A program made the translations under genes and the position numbers. A stretch of 64,000 nucleotides of DNA from Ensifer sp. Root278 (GTDB lineage: Bacteria > Pseudomonadota > Alphaproteobacteria > Rhizobiales > Rhizobiaceae), in NCBI RefSeq assembly GCF_001429285.1, contig NZ_LMJJ01000003.1:82662-146661 (forward strand), written 5' to 3'. Positions 34,821-44,386 of the stretch are shown in pieces. The notes below the pieces were generated by a model, which did no database searches, was not told where the DNA came from, and saw only the letters and a program-made list of their open reading frames with translations. Every line of letters begins with the position of its first letter. Positions within the stretch are counted from its first letter, which is position 1.

Positions 34821-36622
34821 GCTTTGAGCGAACCAATCAAATTTCGATCTATGCTGCCCTCAGCCCGCGTTGGGATCAGGTTGTCTCAAGGGCAGTGGTG
34901 ACCACTTATTCGTTGGACCTCGTAGCGATGCTGGGACTGGTTCTCAGCTTGGGTGGTCAAGGCGAAGCAGAATTCGACGCAAGCCCCCTCGGCCTCGTTG
35001 ATGCGTTCGAGAGGGTCCGGGGAAAGCTGCTCGTTATGCACCAGCTAGGCAGGGTAGCAGTGCCTTCGAGGCATCGATCCATTCTTCCACTGCTCGACAC
35101 GATGCTGCACGCAGTGTCTGCAGACGAACGGAAGGCGAGCTGGCACCCTAAGCTGGCGCTAGCGCGCTACGACTCCAAAGTGGGCGCGGAGTGGCGTTTT
35201 TGGATCGGAAGTCGGAACCTGACTGGATCGACCGACCTTGATGCGGGTCTGCTTCTCATTGCAGACCAAGGGAAGGGCGGTCAAGTGCTCGGGGATATCG
35301 CCGAACTTGCCGCTGGCCTGCTGCAAGAGGCGCGATGGTCTCCGAGCGAACTGGCCGAACTTGGCAGACTGAAATGGCGGGGGCCTCCAGGCGTGGTCGT
35401 GCGGCGCCTGTTCTGGCGACGTGTCGGGGAGGAACGCTCATTTCTTGACATTCCGACATCTGGGAAGCCGGAGAAGCTCGTCTGCGTCTCCCCGTTCGTA
35501 AACCGGCAGGGGCTGCGTGAGCTTCGCAAAGCTATACCGGTTCCAATGACGCTGCTCACGACGGCTAGGGCAGCTTCGGACTGCGCTGGGTTCGAAGGAG
35601 TTGAATTTCGTATCGCTGGAACGCCGGAACCAGAGGCGCAGGTTAGTGCGGACATCCCTCACAACGCCGGGGAGGAGGAATTTGCTTATGCGCCCACCCG
35701 TGGAGTGCACGCCAAACTGATGATGACCCTCGGCCGGAAGACGGCAGATCTATGGCTGGGAAGCGCGAACCTGACCCGTCATGGCTTACGGGGTCCCAAT
35801 GCAGAAGCGACTGCCATTGTTAAACTGTCGAATCCGGAAATCGCTGAGAGCCTCAACACGTTCGTTCAAACGAGCCTAGATTTCCGTATCGATACCGATG
35901 ATCCAGAGCGGCTAGCCAGCGAGCAGGCGCGGCGCGCGTTAGACCAATATGTCTCCAGCCTGCTCGAAAGTTCCATGGTGCTCAGGGAGAGTGGGGACAG
36001 CCTGCTCCTCGAGGTAAATCCCAATTTTGATCAACTCCTCAGCGTGATTCAAATCTCCGTCGCCAGCTTTGTACTGCGAGACACGTGGGTGGTTTGGGAG
36101 ACTGGGATGACATCTATCCGGCTCTCCGACAGGCCACCGCTCCGCGAGCAGACGAGTCTTGTCACCTTCCGTGTTCGCAGCCGGCGCGATCCCGTCATCG
36201 AGCGGACTTGGACGCAGCGGGTCGAATGGGCCGAATTTGACAGCGCGCGCCGTGACCACGCACTGCTTGCTCACTATATCGGCGCGCCACGATTTCGCGC
36301 GTGGTTGCGCTCAATCATGGACGATGTTGACGCGACCAGCGGCGAGCGATGGAGCGATATCGGGAAGGGATCCGAATATCGCGGCCGAGAGGGAAATCCC
36401 TTTGCAAGCCATTTCACCTTAGAAAGCTTGCTCGCGAGGTGGACACGGGATCCAGATGCTTTCGAGGCGAAGGTATCGCATTTGGCAACTATGTTGGCGT
36501 CTTTCCGCGAGGCTTTCGAAGACTTGCCCGACGAAGAGGAACGGATCGCAGCTCTAAAGGAGCTCGATGAGGTCGAGCCGTTTCTAATGGCGATGATCGC
36601 CGCTGTGATGATGGAGAACTAG
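34817..36622 (+). CDS. Phospholipase-D-like nuclease (two HKD-type motifs)
   Basis: A protein of 601 residues. Two PLD-type half sites are visible: HPKLALARYD with GSRNLTGSTD near residues 110-140, and HAKLMMTLGR with GSANLTRHG near 297-325. Both keep the HxK, and the Asn/Ser-rich partner loop is present, so an active dimer-like site within one chain is likely. Members of this family act as nucleases in defence. The gene overlaps DUF6361 by four bases and is followed after two bases by the helicase gene, so the three are co-translated. Confidence 0.8.
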   Translation: MSFERTNQISIYAALSPRWDQVVSRAVVTTYSLDLVAMLGLVLSLGGQGEAEFDASPLGLVDAFERVRGKLLVMHQLGRVAVPSRHRSILPLLDTMLHAVSADERKASWHPKLALARYDSKVGAEWRFWIGSRNLTGSTDLDAGLLLIADQGKGGQVLGDIAELAAGLLQEARWSPSELAELGRLKWRGPPGVVVRRLFWRRVGEERSFLDIPTSGKPEKLVCVSPFVNRQGLRELRKAIPVPMTLLTTARAASDCAGFEGVEFRIAGTPEPEAQVSADIPHNAGEEEFAYAPTRGVHAKLMMTLGRKTADLWLGSANLTRHGLRGPNAEATAIVKLSNPEIAESLNTFVQTSLDFRIDTDDPERLASEQARRALDQYVSSLLESSMVLRESGDSLLLEVNPNFDQLLSVIQISVASFVLRDTWVVWETGMTSIRLSDRPPLREQTSLVTFRVRSRRDPVIERTWTQRVEWAEFDSARRDHALLAHYIGAPRFRAWLRSIMDDVDATSGERWSDIGKGSEYRGREGNPFASHFTLESLLARWTRDPDAFEAKVSHLATMLASFREAFEDLPDEEERIAALKELDEVEPFLMAMIAAVMMEN

Positions 36623-36624
36623 GG

Positions 36625-39582
36625 ATGTTGGAGCCCTTCCAACACGCGACTGTCGAGGCGGCAATAGCCACCCTCTCGGGAAATGGGCCTCGTCGGTTCC
36701 TGATTGCCGACGAAGTGGGTCTCGGAAAAACAATGATCGCGCGGGAGATAGCCCGCGCCTTGAAAGGTAAACGGGCGCATTTCAACGTACTTTATCTCTG
36801 CCCAAGTCTCGAAATAGTGGGGCAGAATCGAGCGAAATTTATTGAACTGACCGGCATTGAAGAGGAACAGTATACACTTGGTGAGGACAGACTCAGTCTG
36901 GTTTCCGCCAATCCTCCTCAACGGGGCGATGGGTTTCGGATTTACGCCTTTACCCCCGAGACAAGCCTGCCCGGCTGGAAGCCGGGGATCAGAACTGGAA
37001 GGAAGGCAGAGCGCGAGCTCATCCGCCGTATAGTCGATCCCTATCCGCCTCTGCTCAAACAGCTGTTGGCGTTGGATAGGGCGCGCAAATCAAGGCCACT
37101 GCTTCCCGGGTCATCAGGTGACCTGAGTGGTTTTTCGCGGAAGGGCCTTGATCGGGCGCTGCGAGATGTCTTTGCCTGCGAAAAAAAATCATTCAGCGTT
37201 GTTGTCCGCGAATGGTTGGAGAGGGGCGATACGGGCATCGCCGAGTTTATTGGCCGGGCGCGGTCAGCGATGGCGCTCGCGACACTTCGCTCGGGCGAGC
37301 ACCGGCCAGATCTGATCATCCTCGACGAATTCCACCGTTATGCGGACTTGATCCTTCCGCAACCGGAAATGAGCGTAGCGCCGATACGCCGTGAGCGCGC
37401 ACGGATACATGGGCTGTTAATCGAAGCACTACTTAACGGCCCACAGCGTCCCGGCATTCTCCTATTGTCGGCCACACCATACCGACTACGGCGCCTGAGC
37501 GGCGAGGACTTGCATCCGGTCGAGCACTATCGCGCTCTAATTGACTTGGCGGGCTTTTTGACAGCCAATCGGGAGAAGCAGAACGAAGTCGAGTCGGCGA
37601 TGCGCGCCTATCAAGGTGCGTTGCGTGGCAACGACCAGCCCGGTGAAGTCTCCGAGGCCGTCAAAAGCGCAAAAAGACGAATCGAGGCGGTTCTCCGGCC
37701 GGTAGTAGCTCGAACCGAGCGGGCACTGGTCCATGAAGACGACCTGTTCAACCGCCCCAAATTTCCAGTTAGGGTCGAGTCCCGCGATTTGGAGATTTTT
37801 CGCCATTTCGCGCGATCAATATCGGGTGCAGATGGGAAATTAAGAGGCTGGGCCCCGGCCCTTTGGAGCTCGGTTCCATATCCGAACCAGACATTGCATG
37901 GGTATGCCCTTTGGCCTGCCATTGTGAAGGCTGGTCAGCCCCCGATTGAACTGAACGGGCGCGACCCGCCTGCGCATCCTCAACTTCGCGAACTAGCAAA
38001 GATTGTCGGGGACGCACGCCAATTGAGTTTGCCCTGGCAGCCGCCGACGCTGTCGTGGTGGCGTCTTGAAGGCCCTTGGGCAGACAACAGCTTTGCGCCA
38101 GGCAAGACACTGCTATTCAGCAAATGGCGCGCGGCGCCCACTGCCATTTCGGCAATCCTGTCGCTTCAGTTGGAAGAAGACGGCGGGGCGCGCCGGGGAG
38201 TGGCGAAGAGATCAAAGCCAGCTCTTCTTCGGCCTGGCGGGGGTGATAGTAGTGCCCTCGTGGGCCTGTTCATGCCCTGGCCGACACTCGCTCACGCGAT
38301 AGAGCCGCTCAAGGACAGCGATATCTCACTCCGGCATGTCCGAAGGCGCGCACGGCGAGATCTTGAAACCTTCCTAACTCACCGGTTGGTCAGATTAACC
38401 GGGGCTCGTAAGCGCCCCATATGGGAGGTCGCGTGTGGTCTCGAACGTTATCTATCGCAACGTGGCTTCCAGAGGCTGCTAGGCGCGGCTAAGCAGGCGA
38501 AAACAGGCAAGGGCGGCCGACTGTGGTCCGAAATGGCGGGCATTGCCGAAATTTCACCGGCGGAGCTCCATGCCCTCGCCGATCACCTATTGTCGGCACC
38601 TGGTTCTATCCTAGCGAGGTGCGCGAGACGGCACAATGTGCCTACAGATTCAGCGGCGGCAATGCGGTCGTTATTTCAGTTCTCATGGGGACGTCTACGC
38701 GGGTATCTCGGTCATCGTTCCTTCGCCCGTCTAATCGGCCGCTCGTCCAGGCTAAAGCGCTATCCGGACGTGCTCTGTGAGGCAACCTTGAAGGGCGGTT
38801 TTGAGGCCGTCCTTGACGAGCAGATGAGTGTGTTGTGCGATCTTGGCGGCATCCGACCTAAGCAAATACTGCAGGAGCTGGAAGAAAGCCTCCTCGATAG
38901 GCCCGGTCGTGTAAGGCTTCGTCGCAAAGGAAGGGTCGCCGACCGCATCTCCGTGCAAGCTGTAGTCCCTTTTAACGGAGGAGAACAACAGCGTGCTTCG
39001 AAGAAAAAGGGTGGCAAGATGCGCAACGACGCCCTGAGAAAGGCGTTCAACTCGCCATTCTGGCCACACTTGCTTGCCACTACGTCAGTGGGGCAGGAAG
39101 GGCTAGATTTCCACTTATGGTGCGATCGTATAGTTCACTGGGATCTTCCGAGCGACCCCGTCGATTTTGAACAGCGCGAGGGGCGGATCGCACGATACGC
39201 TAGCCTGACCGTTCGACGATCAATTGCAAAAGATCATGGTGAGCGCGCGCTGGAATCAGGGGTTGCGAGCAGCGCAAGCCCATTCAGCCAGTTGCTGAAA
39301 ACTGCGCGGGAGCAGCCCTCCACACACACAGGACTAGAGACTTGGTGGCTGCCGCGCCACGCCAAGCCGGTGAGCGTCACGTTCGACTGGCAATTCAGCC
39401 TTAAGACGGCCCGTAAGGAGATGATGCTGCAGGATCTGTTGTATTACAGACTAGGACTTGGGCAACCCGACCCGGAGGCATTCATGAAGATGCTGAAAAG
39501 GATCGATGCGTCTCCAGCACTGGCTCGGAGCCTGGCAATTAATCTCGCCGCCATTGGATCGGATCAAGAGCCCGATCACTAG
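36625..39582 (+). CDS. SNF2-like helicase of the DUF6361/PLD operon
   Basis: A protein of 985 residues. Walker A DEVGLGKTM lies at about residue 30, DEFH (ILDEFHRYAD) near 233, SATPYRLRR near 281, then a long insert, and a C-lobe with TTSVGQEGLDFHLW and FEQREGRIARY near 825-855. These are SF2/SNF2 motifs with a DExH box. It is a likely translocase that delivers the PLD nuclease to DNA. It starts two bases after the PLD gene and runs to 47 bases before the small last gene. A role in anti-phage defence is inferred from the gene set. Confidence 0.82.
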   Translation: MLEPFQHATVEAAIATLSGNGPRRFLIADEVGLGKTMIAREIARALKGKRAHFNVLYLCPSLEIVGQNRAKFIELTGIEEEQYTLGEDRLSLVSANPPQRGDGFRIYAFTPETSLPGWKPGIRTGRKAERELIRRIVDPYPPLLKQLLALDRARKSRPLLPGSSGDLSGFSRKGLDRALRDVFACEKKSFSVVVREWLERGDTGIAEFIGRARSAMALATLRSGEHRPDLIILDEFHRYADLILPQPEMSVAPIRRERARIHGLLIEALLNGPQRPGILLLSATPYRLRRLSGEDLHPVEHYRALIDLAGFLTANREKQNEVESAMRAYQGALRGNDQPGEVSEAVKSAKRRIEAVLRPVVARTERALVHEDDLFNRPKFPVRVESRDLEIFRHFARSISGADGKLRGWAPALWSSVPYPNQTLHGYALWPAIVKAGQPPIELNGRDPPAHPQLRELAKIVGDARQLSLPWQPPTLSWWRLEGPWADNSFAPGKTLLFSKWRAAPTAISAILSLQLEEDGGARRGVAKRSKPALLRPGGGDSSALVGLFMPWPTLAHAIEPLKDSDISLRHVRRRARRDLETFLTHRLVRLTGARKRPIWEVACGLERYLSQRGFQRLLGAAKQAKTGKGGRLWSEMAGIAEISPAELHALADHLLSAPGSILARCARRHNVPTDSAAAMRSLFQFSWGRLRGYLGHRSFARLIGRSSRLKRYPDVLCEATLKGGFEAVLDEQMSVLCDLGGIRPKQILQELEESLLDRPGRVRLRRKGRVADRISVQAVVPFNGGEQQRASKKKGGKMRNDALRKAFNSPFWPHLLATTSVGQEGLDFHLWCDRIVHWDLPSDPVDFEQREGRIARYASLTVRRSIAKDHGERALESGVASSASPFSQLLKTAREQPSTHTGLETWWLPRHAKPVSVTFDWQFSLKTARKEMMLQDLLYYRLGLGQPDPEAFMKMLKRIDASPALARSLAINLAAIGSDQEPDH

Positions 39583-39628
39583 CGAGGAACTCTACGGCGC
39601 GAGTTCCTGTTTCGCACAAAGGGTATGC

Positions 39629-40081
39629 ATGGCAATCGATCTTAAAACGCTGCAAGCGATGAGTCCTGAGCGGCGCGCACAACTCTACGAGAACGCGAAA
39701 AGGAAGCGAGATGATGGCGGTCAAGCCATTATGGACCTTCTAGACGGTTCTGGCTTGCCTCTTCGTTCTGGAGGCATGACGCTCAACGATCCAGTATATC
39801 TCGCGATGGAAGAGATTATTTGGTCTCCGGCCGGGCAAATACGACTTCGCGAAGCAGTCGAACAAGGGTTGCCGGCGCTCGCTGGCGTAGAGCCAATGAT
39901 CCGAGAAGCCTTGGGAGAGCGTTACCACCCGCATGATCTGGGTACCGCGAGTGCTGGGGCGATAGTTGCGGAAGTGATGCGCCACATGGGATTTACGCAA
40001 TCCGGCACGGGCAAAATGCCAGAAGGTTCTGTGGCCAAGACAGCAAAACTCTGGGCGCCGAAACCGCGTCGCTCTGTATGA
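39629..40081 (+). CDS. Small protein ending the DUF6361/PLD/helicase operon
   Basis: A protein of 150 residues from the ATG at 39629 (MAIDLKTLQAMSPERRAQLY). It begins with a helical segment rich in Arg/Lys (YENAKRKRDDGG), followed by a second helical domain (EEIIWSPAGQIRLREAVEQG). No family is recognised. It follows the helicase gene in the same direction with no terminator between. A longer frame from 39506 overlaps the helicase and is rejected. Confidence 0.55.
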   Translation: MAIDLKTLQAMSPERRAQLYENAKRKRDDGGQAIMDLLDGSGLPLRSGGMTLNDPVYLAMEEIIWSPAGQIRLREAVEQGLPALAGVEPMIREALGERYHPHDLGTASAGAIVAEVMRHMGFTQSGTGKMPEGSVAKTAKLWAPKPRRSV

Positions 40082-40106
40082 CCTCGAGCCTCTTTAGTAG
40101 CCATCT

Positions 40107-42014
40107 CTAGCAGGGCCCGCAATCGACGTTCGTTCCGCGTGTGTCAACATGAACCGATCTGCCGGACATACCAACGCCGCCGCTGAAAACTCCTGCTGAA
40201 CGCATCTCTCGAAGAGTTTTGAGTAGCCGGCGAGCACCATCATCCAGATCTTTGGTGTCTGCCACACGAATGTCGAAACCTTGAAATTTCACATGATTTG
40301 CGCCGACATCACCGCCCGAGGAGCATCGGCCGTAGGTTAGGCTTCGATAGCCGGATACGATATTGATCCTGAAACCTTTCTCTTGCTCCAAATATCTTAG
40401 TACGCGGGCGAAACCCACTGAATTTTCCCAAACATCGCGGGGTGGCAGCGAGTTCTGCCCAAAGCAAGGGCTGTCGGGATTCCCGTGTGAAACACCTAAA
40501 GTGACAAGTCGGTCGGCGTTCATGCCCGGGACCTTGGATGATAAGAACGAACGATAGGCCTCAATCTCTAACGCTGGAGCGGCCCCCTGTTTCGCGATTC
40601 TCGACACACGGACGTTCAAGGCTTCGGCCGTCTTTTCATCGATCGTGGCCGAGGCCTCGATATTATTGTCAATTTGGAATGCGCGAACTGCCGCCGCAGT
40701 AGTCGGTCCGAAATTACCGTCCACTGCTCCAACCGAATAACCAAGCGCCGCAAGAACCCGTTGCAGCCTTGAAATGTCGGCAGGTGCCGAGCCGTTGCTT
40801 GAGATTTCCTTCCTAGGAGGTTCTCGATCCGATTCTGTGCGTGTTCGAAGCTTACTTAGGTCAGGTACTACTGTTAGCGAACCCCCATCATAGGTCAGAA
40901 AAACGAAAGCTCCCGAGCTTAACGGACGTTGACTGTTGGTTACGGTCATGTCGCGGATGGGTCGCTCAAGAATGATAGGTGTAGTTTCCTCAAGGCCACC
41001 ACCGATTTTCCGCTCATTAAGGAGGTCTGAACCGCTGGAGCGGATCCGACGAAAGACTCTCAATCGATTGCTACCGCGCACACCTACCGCGATAACCGTG
41101 AGATCGCGATCTGCGGCAACTAAAAGTTGGCCATCGTCGGAAGCGCCTCCATGCATGTCCTTGATCGCTATTTGGATGGGTGAAGCAATACGTGGTAGGC
41201 GGTGTGTCTCAACTGAAAGTACGGTGAGCAGCTGTGTATCACTGTTCGCAATCACGACCTCGCCTGTTCCGCCTGAAGCGTCGTCCGGCACGAAGACAGC
41301 CAAATGCGCCGGATCCGAAAAGGATAAACCTTCGAGGTACACTTGATCTTCTGGATAGCCGCCCTCTAGGTTCAACAGGGACACCCCATTTTCGCTCGGA
41401 TGCAGGGCAAGCATGTACTGATCGGACGAAACGTTCAGCAGCTCATATGGGTATTGCTTCGCGATTATGTCCGTGACGCCATTCCGTTTTGTCACCCGAT
41501 AGGTAAGCCCGCTTTGAGGTGCATGGTCCCAGACAACGGTCGCGCCCCCAAGATTATCGCCAAAAATCGGACGTGCCCTCGGATCCTGGGATCCAAGAGG
41601 AGCGGCATCTTCGTAAGACGTTTGTGTGTGGAAGCCTTCATTTATATCAAGCGTATCGAGGCGAAATCGGCTTGGTGCTTCGGAAGCGCGCGAAAGCGCA
41701 GCTAGATGCCAAAATCCGTGACTGTCGCGAAATGGAGTTAGTGATAACGGAGCGGACGGGAAAGAGGTGCTTGCTCGGGTAAGACCCGTCTCGACATCGA
41801 CTAATGAAATTGTGTTCTTTCTGTCGATAACCAAAACTCCATTATTTGGCCCTGGCAGAATCCGATCCACTGGAGCGCTCAAGCGGAATCGGGTTGACGC
41901 AAGAGCATTTAGGTATTCCTGCGAGAATACTTGCGTTGCTATCGAAAATACCGACAAAGCAACAAAAAAAACCTTTCCGCAAGGGAAAGTATGGAAAATG
42001 TTGTTGTCGCTCAT
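40107..42014 (-). CDS. Secreted propeller-like / PG-binding / M15 peptidase protein (cassette A)
   Basis: A protein of 635 residues with a signal peptide (VFFVALSVFSIATQVFS). Residues about 40-400 are beta-strand repeats of propeller type (GVLVIDRKNTISLVDVETG, then VVIANSDTQLLTVLSV). A peptidoglycan-binding domain follows (LQRVLAALGYSVGAVDGNFG near 440). The last 150 residues are an M15-like metallopeptidase: IVSGYRSLTYGR, GANHVKFQGFDIRV (HxxxxxxD) and GMSGRSVHVDTRG (HxD). It starts one base after the stop of the upstream protease gene. Its paralogue at 44593 lacks the M15 part. I infer a wall-anchored or wall-cleaving protein made together with exported proteases. Confidence 0.75.
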   Translation of the reverse strand: MSDNNIFHTFPCGKVFFVALSVFSIATQVFSQEYLNALASTRFRLSAPVDRILPGPNNGVLVIDRKNTISLVDVETGLTRASTSFPSAPLSLTPFRDSHGFWHLAALSRASEAPSRFRLDTLDINEGFHTQTSYEDAAPLGSQDPRARPIFGDNLGGATVVWDHAPQSGLTYRVTKRNGVTDIIAKQYPYELLNVSSDQYMLALHPSENGVSLLNLEGGYPEDQVYLEGLSFSDPAHLAVFVPDDASGGTGEVVIANSDTQLLTVLSVETHRLPRIASPIQIAIKDMHGGASDDGQLLVAADRDLTVIAVGVRGSNRLRVFRRIRSSGSDLLNERKIGGGLEETTPIILERPIRDMTVTNSQRPLSSGAFVFLTYDGGSLTVVPDLSKLRTRTESDREPPRKEISSNGSAPADISRLQRVLAALGYSVGAVDGNFGPTTAAAVRAFQIDNNIEASATIDEKTAEALNVRVSRIAKQGAAPALEIEAYRSFLSSKVPGMNADRLVTLGVSHGNPDSPCFGQNSLPPRDVWENSVGFARVLRYLEQEKGFRINIVSGYRSLTYGRCSSGGDVGANHVKFQGFDIRVADTKDLDDGARRLLKTLREMRSAGVFSGGVGMSGRSVHVDTRGTNVDCGPC

Positions 42015-42015
42015 C

Positions 42016-43467
42016 TTAGGGCTGCTTCCATTTGAAATCCAACACGGTTTCTTTCGTTAGCGTGCGGCCGTCGATCAAGTGGGTCTCGTATATCCGTACC
42101 TCGACGTAATCGACGTAGCCACCTTCCTTCTTCTCGTTCAGCAAAGTCTCGACTTGGCGTTTGCCTTCTAAAACAAGCTCTGATGTCGGGAATTCACGAT
42201 TGGAAAATGGTTCAGACCTGGTAAGCGCGATTTCGTTGATAGTTGTATCTGGGTACGTCAATCTCCGGATTGGCGCTTCCTTTCTCTGTTTCCCGTAAAA
42301 ATCGAAGCCGACTTTGATCGTGTCGATGTTGGGTTCGTCAGCAACACTCTCATAACGAATGAAGATCTCGTCATTGGGGCGACCATCCGCCTCCCGGTCA
42401 ACCCGGAGGGTCCAAACCGCGTGCGCAGAGACTTGGTCGTTGATTCTTTTTACAGTCTCAGACAGAGAGCATTTAAGCCCACCGTCGGCACCAGCGGTGA
42501 CATCTGGCGCGCGGGCCAAAAGAGCGGCTGCGCTCGGAAATTGCGGCTGAACAGGGGTCGCTAGAATTTTGTAGCCGTTGCCACCCGCCTCTGCAGTGAC
42601 TGCCGAAACAACAGCGACAACGCTGCCGTCCTCGTCAAGAATAGGTGAACCGTCATGTCCGTCCGGTTCACCATTAAAACGCGGATTATCCAGTAAATCG
42701 AAAACGTAGAGTGGGCCATACTTGGCTGGTTGATAACCGACCGCGTTTAGTTCGACCAAAAGGGCTTGTTCGATCGAGGTTGGATCAGATGGGGTTTCGG
42801 CCGATGTCATGATGGACGCATATTTGCGCCCTGCTACTATATCGCACATGCTTAGGCGAAAACGGGAGTCTAGAGTAAGGGTATGAATCGAAATACCGGC
42901 GGCATCGCCAGTAAGATCGATATCAGCAAGGACATTTGGATTTTCAATCTTGGTTGGCGCCCCCCCGGCACGCTGAAGAGTAATACTTCTTTGCACAGCG
43001 CGCAGTGCTCGTGAGACTTCTTTCGCAAAGCCCGTTGCTGGGGCCCAATCGCTGGCCCCTCCGACTAGGTGTTGCGAAGTGACGAGCAGGTTTGGTCCAA
43101 CTGCGAACGCTTTTCCTTCACGTTGCTCTGCCTTCCCATCTGCCAATATTCCTTTGACAGAAACGTGGAAATAGGCAGCCCTAGCCTTGGCGGTCACCCA
43201 ATCGGGAGAATGCCAAGCGGGTGTGGATTCCTGTGCAAGAGGTGACGTCACCTGCATCAGGACAATCAGAAGAGCTATCGTCCCGCGGCACTTCTGAGCT
43301 GTTGTGCCTGCTATTCTGCCGAGTGGCCGCAGCATCGCTCTTAGTCGGACCGAGTGCATCGCGCCGATGCATTTGTGCTTCCAGCAACGGCCACATTTCA
43401 CGGTGGAAGTGGTCGGGTTTGCTACATCACAGGGAGGCCGTTTAGCAACTAATCTTATACCAGCCAT
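42016..43467 (-). CDS. Secreted trypsin-like protease with C-terminal domain (cassette A)
   Basis: A protein of 483 residues if the ATG at 43467 is used; later ATGs at 43359 and 43335 give a cleaner signal peptide (GTIALLIVLMQVTSPLAQ), so the start is uncertain. The triad is intact: His in LLVTSQHLVGG, Asp in GDAAGISIH and Ser in GHDGSPIL. The C-terminal 180 residues form a strand-rich domain (SAHAVWTLRVD, then FIRYESVADEPNIDTIKVGF) shared with the paralogue at 46077. The start overlaps the end of the short protease gene by 26 bases, and the stop is one base before the propeller gene, so all three are co-translated. Confidence 0.75.
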   Translation of the reverse strand: MAGIRLVAKRPPCDVANPTTSTVKCGRCWKHKCIGAMHSVRLRAMLRPLGRIAGTTAQKCRGTIALLIVLMQVTSPLAQESTPAWHSPDWVTAKARAAYFHVSVKGILADGKAEQREGKAFAVGPNLLVTSQHLVGGASDWAPATGFAKEVSRALRAVQRSITLQRAGGAPTKIENPNVLADIDLTGDAAGISIHTLTLDSRFRLSMCDIVAGRKYASIMTSAETPSDPTSIEQALLVELNAVGYQPAKYGPLYVFDLLDNPRFNGEPDGHDGSPILDEDGSVVAVVSAVTAEAGGNGYKILATPVQPQFPSAAALLARAPDVTAGADGGLKCSLSETVKRINDQVSAHAVWTLRVDREADGRPNDEIFIRYESVADEPNIDTIKVGFDFYGKQRKEAPIRRLTYPDTTINEIALTRSEPFSNREFPTSELVLEGKRQVETLLNEKKEGGYVDYVEVRIYETHLIDGRTLTKETVLDFKWKQP

Positions 43468-44368
43468 ATCCGCACCGGTTACCTCCCTCGCTTGGGCGCA
43501 ATGAAACGCGCTCGCTATTCCTGTCCTTGCAGATCTCGGCGACCTTTCTATCGAGCGTGTAGCATTGCACGAAAATGTCGTACTCGTAGGGCGCGCACCT
43601 GCGCTCATATTCTCCTTCGCAGATTGTAAAGGTTCGAGTAAGTTGGGCTTTAACTACGTCAGATTGTACCTGGACATTGGGGTCATAACTGTCGTCGCAG
43701 CTGTATGGGGTGTCGTCCAGAAGGGTCTTAAAGCGAAATAGCGGTGTGAACACCAAGCGTTCGACGCCGTTTACAGGCGCGCCCGGGTTTAGTTTGACAA
43801 TACCAACAACTCGACCAGACTTGTCGAACACCGGGCCTCCACTCATACCCTGCACGACGGTAGCTGTCGTGGGATATAGGGAACCAGCATCTGTTCTATC
43901 CGTTGGAACCTCGCCTCTCACTCGAAAAAGGCCGGCCGACGGATCAATTGGGAATCCTGCAGCTTGTATCGGCTCGAAGAGGTTGAGTCTCCTGCATCCC
44001 AACTTCGCAAAATGCCCCACGCCAATACCTGCAAATGATGCGTCTAGGATCTTAATGATGCACGCGTCGACCGAGCCGCTATGGCAGCGGCTTAGCTGGA
44101 CTCGATATCTAAGTCCATTGAAGATGGCATACGTCAGTTTTGTATCATTTGCGTCCGCAACAATGTCGCGGCTCGTCAAAATCTCTCCGTCTCGGCCCAG
44201 AGCTACACCGGTTCCGTAACCAGAAATGGAACCCGTGCCAATATTGACAACTTCAATCCTGGTTATCGACCTAAGGTCTTCTTCAGATTGTGCGCGCACG
44301 GAAGTTTGGGCGAGAATCGCGCCACAGATAAGCCCTATTATTCCGCGAATTACACTATATGCTCTCAT
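43442..44368 (-). CDS. Short trypsin-like protein lacking the catalytic His (cassette A)
   Basis: A protein of 308 residues with a signal peptide (GIIGLICGAILAQTSVRA) and GGGAGGAG-like ribosome site (GGGAGGAG) before the ATG. The fold is that of trypsin-like proteases, with Asp in SVDACIIKI and Ser in GMSGGPVF. The position of the catalytic His reads ILTSRDIVAD, where related proteins have a His: the codon is GAC, one change from CAC. It is therefore probably a pseudoprotease, perhaps a binding partner or inhibitor. The C-terminus is Cys-rich (CGYGWYKISC). Its paralogue at 47497 keeps the His in VLTARHVLG. The gene lies at the head of the second cassette. Confidence 0.75.
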   Translation of the reverse strand: MRAYSVIRGIIGLICGAILAQTSVRAQSEEDLRSITRIEVVNIGTGSISGYGTGVALGRDGEILTSRDIVADANDTKLTYAIFNGLRYRVQLSRCHSGSVDACIIKILDASFAGIGVGHFAKLGCRRLNLFEPIQAAGFPIDPSAGLFRVRGEVPTDRTDAGSLYPTTATVVQGMSGGPVFDKSGRVVGIVKLNPGAPVNGVERLVFTPLFRFKTLLDDTPYSCDDSYDPNVQVQSDVVKAQLTRTFTICEGEYERRCAPYEYDIFVQCYTLDRKVAEICKDRNSERVSLRPSEGGNRCGYGWYKISC

Positions 44369-44386
44369 CGGTAACTCCTCCCAGGG

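Noticed and set aside
33621-40081. Dpd (7-deazaguanine) or DISARM system
   Set aside because: PLD-like and helicase genes recall both, but there is no DpdA- or preQ0-type gene and no DrmB (DUF1998) gene.
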